From Rhizophagus clarus (Eukaryota > Glomeromycota > Glomeromycetes > Glomerales > Glomeraceae), in assembly GCA_015698045.1 (NCBI GenBank), contig BLAL01000225.1, positions 124,001 through 188,000 on the forward strand: DNA of 64,000 nucleotides, given 5' to 3'. The translations under genes and the position numbers were made by a program. This document shows, in pieces, positions 13,010-22,407 of the stretch (the stretch's first letter is position 1; every line of letters starts with the position of its first letter). Below the pieces are notes generated by a model. It saw only the letters and a program-made list of their open reading frames with translations. It did no database searches and was not told where the DNA came from.

Positions 13010-13230
13010 GTGATGAATTCGTGCTCAATTTGAGTTGATAAAATTATTACAAAATCATTAATTTTATTAAATTTATCAGAATTTTTATACCTAATTAAAG
13101 ATGATTAACATAAAATTCACTAACAATTTTATTATAACATTACTGACTTTTTTGTTAATCTTGGATATTTTATTTTGAATTTAAATTGTTCGCTTTGAAC
13201 TTGAGTTGAACTTGAATTCAACTTGAGTTT
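13010..13230 (-). repeat. Dispersed repeat, inverted copy of 20500-20700
   Basis: About 200 bp read as the reverse complement of 20500-20700, including gtgctcaatttgagttgat at one end and motifs like acttgagttgaacttg at the other. Two copies about 7.3 kb apart in opposite orientation. No coding signal; probably fragments of one repeat family. Confidence 0.65.
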
Positions 13231-13360
13231 AACTTGTTTGCTCAAGTGTATTGTGAATCTGTAATTATTAAATTGTGATATGATATTTGTATATTGTAGA
13301 TCATTAAATATTATCATAGAATTTCATGGAACTTAGAAAACAGGACGTTAGTGTAACATA

Positions 13361-16300
13361 CTATACATTAAATTTTCTATTCAAAGATATTATTGACAAA
13401 TATTTTCCTTTTCCTACATTTACGTGTTTGAATTTTATAGCATGACATAATATTCTATGGACCGCTATTAGTGAATCACAACCTTCCTCGCAGTGTTCAG
13501 CTTTCCATAGCTCTGTGTTTGATATTTCTGGCTCCATAAATCTATGCTTAAACCAAATGTCAGAGGAAGGTGCGTTTTTATACCACTTGACATATGCCAG
13601 GAGATGAGTTTTTGGTCCTTCAGGTAATTTAAGCGTATGTTCAAAGTAATATTGAACCTCTCCTAGATATATGTCAGTTGATTCATCATTAAATGCTTTC
13701 TATTTTGCAAGAATGGTCAAATTTTTTTTATGACGAGCCAAAATCATGGATCCAAAAATTGGCACCAATTTGTAATCTTGCATATTGATTGATTTGTAGA
13801 TCCATGAATCCTAATATCTCATCCTTTTCTTTCTCGTATAATATTTGATATCATTCACACAGAAACTCTCGCAATTCCAAAGGCATAACAACCCTTAAAT
13901 ATGATGGTTTAAGGAATTGTCCCGATATTGCTTCAGTACCATAAATTTTGGAAAGCGTAGACGTGTTATGTCTCATGGATAAGAAATGGTTTAGCTCTTC
14001 TCTTTCTGTTGTAACTGCCAAACTACCTACATCTTTTTTTGGTACAAGAAAGCAAAGAGATTTGCCTAAAAGATTGGACGACCATTTATGCGTTAAATAA
14101 TAATCAACTTAGGTATTTTTAAGGACAATTTTCATTAATTCGGGCTCTATTTGCCAGTTACTGTTGGGATATAATTCTATTGATAATGGAAGTTTTTTTC
14201 TTTTTTTTTAAAAAAAAGGACTTGAAGACACAAAAACAATTAAGTACATTACCTATATATCCGTTAAGTCTCTCAAATAGAAAAAGCCAAAAACTATATA
14301 TAGGTCCATAATCACAACAGCAATCAGCAATATGAAGCGAAAGATGTATGTTACTTGTTATAAATTCTGGCCCATATGTATTTTCTATGAGGTGAGCCAT
14401 GTCTTTTAATCTTTTTTGTGCTTCTTTCAAATCATCTTTGATAATAATTCTCGTTACTAAAAGATTACAAGCCTGAACAAAACGACCTAAAATCTTTCTA
14501 TCATTATTATCCAGCATATCCCATAGAATATTTGTTGAATAGATCATAATGAACGTCTTCCATTGATCAGCAGTTAAATTGGAAAAACCTTCACTTCCAA
14601 TTGCAATTTTTGGAGGAATGCGACTAATATCAAAAGATAATTTAACATGATCCATTCTACTTTGTGCCACCTGAAGTTGTTCCATGCTTAATTTTTTCTG
14701 GTTCACAAAAATAGATTTAAATATCCATTTTGCTACACCAAGGAAGAGGCAATGCATTGGATCTACTGCAGCAAAACATACAGGATCCATATATGGAAGA
14801 CGAAGCAATTCAGACTAGCGTACACCATGTTCTTTGAAGTGGTTTTCTCTAGAACTCTTTGAATTGCATTGCAACCATTCATGTGCATGTTTTCTATGTG
14901 ATTCTGCTGTACTTATTTCATAGGTATAATCTTCTCCATAATGAGTTTTCTTATACTCTTCACTATAAATACTACGTTTCTCACACCTATGGCATTTCAT
15001 TACTGCAGATTCATGTCCAAACAGCTTTCAGGTGGCTGGTATGTCTGATAATCCAACAATTAATGCAACTTTAATGTCTAAACCATCAGGGCACTGATAG
15101 GTTTTTGGAACCCTCCAACCTTTCCAGAGATCTAGAAGTTTATCTACAATAAGGGCTAAATAATGATTTATATGTTCTAATCCCACCTCTTTTAGCCCTA
15201 GTAAAAAACCCAAATATATAGTATTTTTGGGTTTATTTCTTTCAGATCTCGGAAGGTTACAGACTGATGCATAAATAGCACCAGTATTGTGTTAAGTATA
15301 GGTGAAAAGTTGGAACCAATCAAGATTAAAGAAAAGACCTAGATGGGTTGTGGCAGTTTCTGATGTAAAAAAGGTACTACCATCAAACAGAAAGGTTTTT
15401 CATACTTTACCATCATAAATATCTGAGTAAAGATTAACTCCTTCTCTTCGAACCCCTGATAATTTCAGCATATTTTCAAACCCAGGTCTTTGGTATAGCA
15501 TACTCAATTGCTGACGAATGCTTGGTTTTGAATATAACATATGAGGTACAGCAATTGGTTCACCTTTTCTTTTTTTAAGGACAGAAAGTGGGTTGTTGCA
15601 TTTGTTTCAGTGACTGGGTACTGGATTAAATAGGAATTCTTCATTTAAGCAATTCATTATAGCAGCTTTTCCTTCCTCCTTATATTCAGCAATATTTTTA
15701 ACATTATGCAATTTATAGCAATTATTATATATGGCTAACTTCATTTTTGGCTGAAAGATACTTAACATTTTTTTTGCCATATATAAAGATTTAGCAAAAT
15801 TTTTGAATTGCAATTTGTTTAAACAAGTAAGTATAATATTCAAGAATTTTATTAATGCTTCAAGTGCTATATCAGGAAGTCTAAATCTTTGTTGAAATTT
15901 AAATACTCATAGAATAATTTCGGTCTCAATAGAGTCATTTAAATTTTCTATAACGAATTCTTCGTCATTATCGTCATCATCAATTTTAGGGTATGCAAAA
16001 AAATTTCTTATATCATTATCCTTCTCCTCCTCTTCTTCCTGTTCTATATTATCATCATCTTCTTCATTTTCTTTTTCCTGATTTATACTATTATCATCAT
16101 CCTCATCTACTTCTTGAAAAATATAATCCTGATCTATATTATCATTTCCATTATCAAGCATAAGAGCTGGAATACGAAAGTTTGATGAAAACAATGTATG
16201 TATATTTTCATTATTATTATTATTATTATTTGGTTCAGGATTTTTATTATTTGATTGAAAAAAATCAGGATTTGGACTTGATGTACGATAATTATCTCTT

Positions 16301-16744
16301 TTTTGTTTTTTTGGTATGTTTGAATTTACCTCTGTGGGATTTTCATTATGAATAATAGAGGATTTTTTTGTTTTCTTGCCATAATAATATTTTCCTGATT
16401 TTTTCTTGCAGCATCCGATTTTTACAAATTTTCATCATTTAAATGTTTTTCCTGAGTACGAGAATCAACTTCTATACCTTCATAACAAACACAATCATAC
16501 AGATAAAAATACCTTTTTTGGGGTTTTATTAGGTTAGTCACAGATATTACAGAAGCTTTAGAAGTATACGAATGATTTTTTTGGAACTTTACTAGATCAT
16601 TTACAGAAGTTTCAGAGGTTTCTTTTTTTTGAAATTTATCAAGTCAGCTACAAAGGTTTCAGAGGTTTCAGAATACTGCTTTTTTTTGGGCTTTATTAAA
16701 TCAGCCACAGAGGTCTTGATTTTAGATTTTGTATTATTATTCAT
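13361..16744 (-). pseudogene. CACTA/Plavaka-type (Tnp2-like) transposase, broken
   Basis: Relic of a CMC-superfamily transposase common in fungi. Starting at 16742-16744, the N terminus has about four repeats of a V-A-D-L-I-K-P-K motif, one frame break near 16625, an acidic Glu/Asp stretch (15950-16190), then the conserved core in one frame: LGLFFNLDWFQ, SICNLPR-like, YQCPDGLD, DIPAT then KCHRCEK, LLRLPYMDP, DPMHCLFLG, LTADQWKTF, and SFWLFLFERLNGYI. A 76-base intron (14177-14252) leads to the last exon, which ends at 13361. In-frame stops include 15907, about 15604, 15400 (expected Trp), 15296, 15028 (Arg CGA to TGA), 14815 (expected Trp in VRWSELL), and three in the C-terminal part. Apart from the first break, the core has no indels. 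It shares an upstream region with the gene at 17143. Confidence 0.85.
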
Positions 16745-17142
16745 TTTACTATTACTAATATGTTTAATATCTAGTACTGTATTTTATTAAAGAAAGTTAT
16801 TAACTGTATTTTATTAAAGAAAATTATTAATAAAAAGTTATTAACTGTATTTTATTAAAGAAGTTATTTTATTAAAGAAGTTATTAACTATATTTTATAA
16901 AGTTATTAGGTAAAAGACGCGAATATGATGCGATCTGAAAGGTACATGTGAACAAAACAAACGCAAATATGATGCGAATCTGAAAGGTGCATGTGAATAA
17001 GACAAACGCGAATATGATGCGATCTTGCATGTGAGCAAGAATTGCAAAACAAAATTTTACGTGACACGTGAACAGAGATTTGTTATAAATACCTTCTATC
17101 CCCAAGTATTTTTGAAGATAGATTTCAACTTTTATTCAAAAG
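16745..17142. promoter_or_regulatory. Bidirectional upstream region with two tandem repeats
   Basis: 398 bp between two divergent start codons. 16775-16890 has three to four copies of aactgtattttattaaaga; 16916-17037 has nearly three copies of a 44-45-bp unit containing cgaatatgatgcgatctg. Such repeats between divergent transposon genes could be transposase or transcription-factor sites. A TATA-like ttataaata lies near 17082, just ahead of the plus-strand gene. Confidence 0.45.
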
Positions 17143-18506
17143 ATGGATAGTGATCAGGAGTCATCCTCTTCGTCCTCATCTTCATCCTCCTCTTTGCACC
17201 AAAAGATGGATAGTGATCAGGAGTCATCCCCTTCGTCCTCATCTTCATCCTTCTCTTTGTACCCAACCTCCTCTATTTATAATAAAAGTTCATATAAAGA
17301 GATCAAAGTAAGTATTATTTTATCATTATTTATTTCTACCTTTTATTTATATTTATATATACAGAAAGAAGTGTTCATCTGGGTGGACTCAGAGTTAAAA
17401 GATGTTTATGAAATAAATAATGAACGTACATGGGCAGAACAAAAAGAGAACATAATTACGACACTATTGCCACCACTCTATAAGCTGATGAATAAAAGAT
17501 ACACTGTTTCAAACAGTGACCTACTAAGAATGCTACATAAACGTTAACACTCACGCCATCGTGTGCACAATATAAGATTGCAAGGAGAGGAAAAAGCAAA
17601 ACAGAATAAGAGAAGAACCAAGAAGAATACTAGGATGCAAAATGTAATAAATATTTTAACATAAAATAGAAAATTCAACTAACTATGCTATATTTACAAT
17701 TACATAATTAGAAAAAAAGAAAAAGAACAAAAGCAACAGATTATTTAATACGAAGTAATAACAAATATATCAGACGATATCCTGAAGAAGACTTAGTAAA
17801 AATACTAAAAGACTCGGGTTATCATTCTGAAGAATGGGAAAAGACGGATACTGAAGAAGATGATGATGATGATGTAATTACCGAAGAATCTGCTGCTAAA
17901 GAAAAATCATTATCAATTCATATTTATGAAAGATGGTGGCGTTTTTCTGCAGTATGTATTTATGATTTTTTTATTTATTAGATTTACTTATTTAATCCTT
18001 TCGACCTGTGTTATTGATAAGCTATTGTTTTAATTAAATGAATAAATTCAATAAACATTATACAAATCTTTTCAATCCATAAAATCGAAGTGATAAATTT
18101 TTTATTGTTTTTTACTAATTCTTTACGAATCAATTATTACAAATATAAAATTCAATTGTTTAAGCTTTGCTATTTGCTACACAAACGTATTGATCCAGCG
18201 GTCAAGATATTAAGAAAAAAACCACAAATTATAAAAACTAAAAGAGCTGAAAATTTTAAAACGACCACTGATGAGCTACCTGTGGGTGCGTCAAATTGGT
18301 GTTTAAATCAGAAAGCTCTTAAAAGATTTAATAGGCTGACTAATAATATCCCAGTATATGATTATGATACTGGTCAAGAAGATGATAATGGTAATCATAG
18401 TGATACTGAAGATGATTACGAAGAAGAAAATATGGCAAATTCTAATAAAAGAAAGAGAAAAAAAACTAAAAAAAAATCAAAAAAAAAGGAGAGAAAAGAA
18501 GCATAA
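17143..18506 (+). pseudogene. Unrecognised four-exon gene beside the CACTA-like transposase, one internal stop
   Basis: Exons 17143-17307, 17365-17643, 17712-17951 and 18165-18506 join in phase through GT-AG introns to 342 codons, with a single TAA at 17545-17547 (CAA would keep it open). The N terminus holds a 63-base tandem duplication encoding MDSDQESS followed by a serine run, twice. The middle part is KEVFIWVDSELKDVYE then a basic stretch; next an acidic run of Asp, then YERWWRFSA joined to LLHKRIDPAVK, VGASNWCLNQKAL, and a Lys-rich tail. I recognise no family. Position, divergent orientation and its own repeat-flanked 3' side suggest an accessory protein of the neighbouring DNA transposon, as CACTA elements often carry a second protein; a captured host gene is the alternative. 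Confidence 0.55.
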
Positions 18507-18542
18507 ATCAAAAAAAAATTAAAATAGACAATTATTATTTTA

Positions 18543-18706
18543 TCAAGTTATAATAAATTGCTTTTATTCAATAAACATTCATTTTTTTTTATTAAAGTAT
18601 TAATTAAATAAACAATCTGTCATCATATATTATATAATATATTGTAATAATGAAATGTTTCCAATAAATTTTTAAAAAAGGTACATTTAGGCGTGACAGA
18701 TCTAGT
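18543..18706 (+). repeat. Dispersed repeat, inverted partner of 2281-2450
   Basis: Ends with ggtacatttaggcgtgacag, the reverse complement of the block at 2290-2309. It lies directly after the stop of the gene at 17143-18506 and may be the right end of that element. 18707-18844 has no recognisable feature. Confidence 0.65.
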
Positions 18707-18844
18707 ACCGCACAAATCAAATTGAGAGAACTAATCTATCAATTTACAATATAAAATCTTGAAATAATCTTTCATATTTTCAAAATATGTGATCAAACTC
18801 ATTTTTGCTATTTGCCAAAAAGGAATTTTACTTTATTTTAGTGT

Positions 18845-19419
18845 ATTTTGTAACGAAGAAACTCGCCTGGCAATGGTTTTGGGTTTTATGATAAATTTAT
18901 TAAATAAAATTATAAAATAATAAAAATATTAAAATAATAATTAGATGAATATAAAAAATATATATATTTAATAAAAAATAATAATAATAAAAGATAATGA
19001 AAAATAAAAAATAATAATAATCAAAATAATAAAAATATAAAAATATAAAAAATAAAAAATTAAAAAATAAAAAATACAAAATAAAAAAAAAAATAAAAAT
19101 ATGTAAAAAATAAAAAAATAAAAAAATGTAATTTATGGATTCTAAAGCCACCGATGTGCAGTGTTTCTACACCGCCTACAGCTGTGGTGATTCCCTAAGA
19201 AATATATATATAAATTTAGAACTTAAATAACTTAAATATAAATTAAAAAAATTCTTAATAATTACCAGATCTGTCCCAAAACCTTGTGCGAAACTGCCTA
19301 TAATATCTTTCTCCTTCCTGGGACCACCTTCCATTTTGCGCACTATTCCTCTATTCACAGAAATCCTAAAAATGTTAATACTATTAATTTTTTATTTTAT
19401 TTTATTTTTTTTTTATGAT
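18845..19419 (+). repeat. Complete copy of the 575-bp repeat
   Basis: Uninterrupted version of the repeat split by the LINE at 2520/11508. Centre is A/T-simple (ataaaaat units). The 3' half on the minus strand reads an open segment with RKMEGGPRKEKD and GSFAQGFGTDL followed by a GT donor-like site (about 19265), so part may descend from a coding exon. No terminal inverted repeats seen; family unknown. Confidence 0.65.
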
Positions 19420-19980
19420 TTATTATTATTTTACTAACATTAAAATTCCTGATCAAGTTCCTCCACTTTCTCTCTACCTGTTGGCCAGTGAACCTCATGC
19501 AGAACCATCTCTAAATTCTTCGAGCTAGGCTCTCTCAGAATTCAGAGCGGTCTCTCTCAGGCATGTCATAATAGTAGTCATTCCTTCTCCTTTACATTAT
19601 TTATTTAATTTTTAGATCAGAAAACGTAAGAGAAAAAAAACTAGAAAATGATCAAAGTTATTTATTAGTTTTCATTTATTTTTTTACCTCCTATATCTTA
19701 TTAAATATTCAGTTATTGCATCAGTCCAATTTGTGAGCATTTTAAGAAGAAGAATATATAATAATAAAAAATAACGGCAACAAATTTTAAGAAAAAGAAT
19801 ATATAATAAAAATAACGACAATAAATCTATTGTAAGAAAAAAAAAGATGAAACCTCTTTTTATAAACAATTTTTTATCACCTAGTATTATTATATTAATT
19901 ACCTTTCAAGAACATTTACGTAAATTGTTCTAATTTCTCAAATATGTCATGATTGTTATAATCCGTCTTCTTTGTATTAA
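19420..19980. other. Gene-free AT-rich interval
   Basis: No open frame of interest. 19742-19830 holds two copies of agaatatataataataaaa(t)aacg-type sequence. A short GC-richer patch at 19440-19570 has no recognisable feature. Confidence 0.5.
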
Positions 19981-19984
19981 TTAT

Positions 19985-20520
19985 ATATCAAATTTAAAAA
20001 AGATAATACAGATACGGATCAACAATACAATTAATCACAACGAATAAGTTAAACTCGACCTAAACTCAATTGTTATGATCGTGATTCCAAAAAATCAAGA
20101 TAAAGGTCTTTTTTTAATTATATATTAAATCTAAAAAAGGTAAAATCTAATAATACAGATACGTAAATAAATAGTGTTTTTTATTTTGTTTTATAATACG
20201 CTTTTGCCAATTATAAACTACAAATAAAACTATTACAGATCTACAATACATTATACAAAGATCTTGAGCGAACAAGTTGAACTCGATCTAAACTCAATTG
20301 TTATGATCATGATTCCAAAAAATCAAGATAAAAGTCTTCTTTTAATTATATATTAAATCTAAAAAAGGTAAAATCTAATAATACAGATACGTAAATAAAT
20401 AGTGTTTTTTATTTTGTTTTATAATAAGCTTTTGCCAATTATAGACTACAAATAAAACAATTACAGATCTACAATACATTACACAAAGATCTTAAGCGAA
20501 TGAGTTAAACTCGAGTTCAA
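19985..20520. repeat. 228-bp tandem repeat, about 2.4 units
   Basis: The block aaactcaattgttatgatc recurs with its neighbours at a fixed 228-base step (actcga.. at 20053, 20281, 20509). Each unit contains ttttattttgttttataat and tacagatctacaataca. Units differ at only a few positions. It flows into the dispersed repeat at 20500-20700 that has an inverted copy at 13010-13230. Confidence 0.8.
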
Positions 20521-20700
20521 AGCGAACAATTTAAATTCAAAATAAAATATCTAAGATTAACAAAAAGTTGGTAACGTTATAATGAAATTGGTAGTAAAAT
20601 TTTATTTAATCATCTTTAATTAGGTATAAAAATTCTGATAAATTTAATAAAATCAGTGATTTTTTAATAATTTTATCAACTCAAGTTGAGCACGAATAGT
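20500..20700 (+). repeat. Dispersed repeat, inverted partner of 13010-13230
   Basis: Reverse-complement match to 13010-13230 from the aactcgagttcaaagcg end to ctcaagttgagcac. Non-coding. Confidence 0.65.
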
Positions 20701-20749
20701 AAATAATCAAGTTTGTAATTCTTTGACTTGTGCATTCGATAGGTGACCG

Positions 20750-22262
20750 ATTTTATGGCTAATGTGGCTGAATATAATATTACCCAAATAACCAATAAAA
20801 ATTGATAATTTTGTTGATCATGTGATTGCACGATCATGATTTAATTATTTATTTATCATATTTTTTTTTTTTTTTTTTTCAAAAACTTTTTCTCTCTCTC
20901 TCTCAAATTTTTACTTTATTATTTTGTCTAAAAAATAAAGATAAAGATATATTTTTTATTGAAATTTCTTTTCCCATTATTATGTTATTTATAATATTAC
21001 CCAAATAACCAATAAAAATTGATAATTTTATTGATCATGTGATTGCACGATCACGATTTAATTATTTATTTATCATTTTTTTTTTCAAAACTTTTCTCTC
21101 TCTCTCTCAATTTTTTACTTTATTGTTTTTGTCTAAAAAATAAAGATAAAGGTATATTTTTTATTGAAATTTCTTTTCCCATTATTATGTTATTCTTAAC
21201 ACTCTTATTAATATATTTTTCCAATGTATTTCTTCTCACTAACGTCCTAAATAATGTTCTACTATCGAGTTTTTTACTTTATTGGGTTTTCTAAAAAATA
21301 AATACAAAGGTACATTTTTTGTTGAAATTTCTTTTTCCATCTTATTAACACTCTTACTAATATTTTTTTCTAATGTGTTTCCTCCTACTAACGTTCCTAC
21401 TAACAATGTTCTACTGTTAAACATTTTTTATTCTTTACTTTTACTAACACTTCTACTAACATTAACACTAACATTAATACTTATACTTTATATTTTTTTT
21501 ATTGATGTTCCTTTTCTACTTCTACTAACTTTCATACTAATATTAATACTAATACTTTCTAATGTAAAAATTTTTTTATTAACGTTCCTTTTCTTTTGCT
21601 AACACTTCTACTAATATTCATACTAACACTTTATTATTAACATTTTACTTTCTTTCAAATTAAATAGATATAATGAAATGAAAACAAGCAAACAAGTGAA
21701 CATTAATTGTAAATTTGTGTAAAGAGTAGTGAATTTTCTTTATAATATTTTTTGTATAATATTTTTTTTTATTATCGATTGAAAATATAAATAAAACTTT
21801 CAGTAATTACAATTAAATGAATTAAATTACTTTTAAATTACAATTGTATTTAAATTATAAATCTACTACTATTAATGCCCATAAATGCTATACTTTTCGG
21901 CTATCCGATATGTGAAAATTATGAAATTATGCTTATATTTCAAATACAAATAGGATACATATTGGGTATATATAGGATACTTATTAACACTATCCGATAA
22001 GTGTATAATATCTGTCCGATATTTTTTAAAATATATCAGGTACCTAATAAATCTATAATATGTAACCGATATTTAACTACCCAATATGTATGAGATATGT
22101 ACCCGATATGTATGTTATATATCACTGATTTTTTGCATCTGACGGGTACATATCAGGTACTCGATATGTGTAGTATTATTAAATAGCATACACATATTTT
22201 ACACATATCGGGTACATATCAGGTACCTAATATGTACACAATAGTATCGATTTTGACCAGTG
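20750..22262 (+). repeat. Long repeat, copy 1: CTAATA-type pyrimidine tract plus GATATGTACC motifs
   Basis: After the 217-bp duplication come many imperfect actaacatt/actaatatt steps (21190-21640), then about 400 bp of degenerate units like ccgatatgtacc and aggtaccta (21890-22245), closing with atcgattttgaccagtg at 22246-22262. The same order, more decayed, recurs at 25640-26930. The terminal sequence equals the inverted start at 11514. Probably a family of non-autonomous elements. Confidence 0.55.
20774..21194. repeat. 217-bp tandem duplication
   Basis: ataatattacccaaataacc begins two near-identical units at 20774 and 20991; both contain gatcatgtgattgcacgatc, a T run, ctctctctctc and ttgaaatttcttttcccat. 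A third, decayed partial unit is visible at about 21265-21350. Open frames across it are hydrophobic artefacts of the pyrimidine-rich strand. Confidence 0.8.
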
Positions 22263-22407
22263 ATTTCAACTTAGATAGTAGCATAGTTGGGCGTTAGGTT
22301 AAGACAAGTGAAAGTTGGAAAGCTGAGATAAACCAGAATAATAAACAAGTTAGTTCTGGGAGAAAAGCCTTTTATCTGAGGCTGAAACAAAATTATATAA
22401 CTGGCTT

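Noticed and set aside
2281..18706. A single 16-kb composite transposon with 165-bp terminal repeats
   Set aside because: Inner junctions of the two inverted copies do not match, no target duplication is visible, and the left copy is cut by a hAT end; kept only as a low-interest possibility.
20826..21602. Plus-strand hydrophobic frames that look like membrane proteins
   Set aside because: Translations of pyrimidine-rich tandem repeats; two of them are the same 217-bp repeat unit. The same applies to 18900-19151 (minus) and 25981-26211 (plus).
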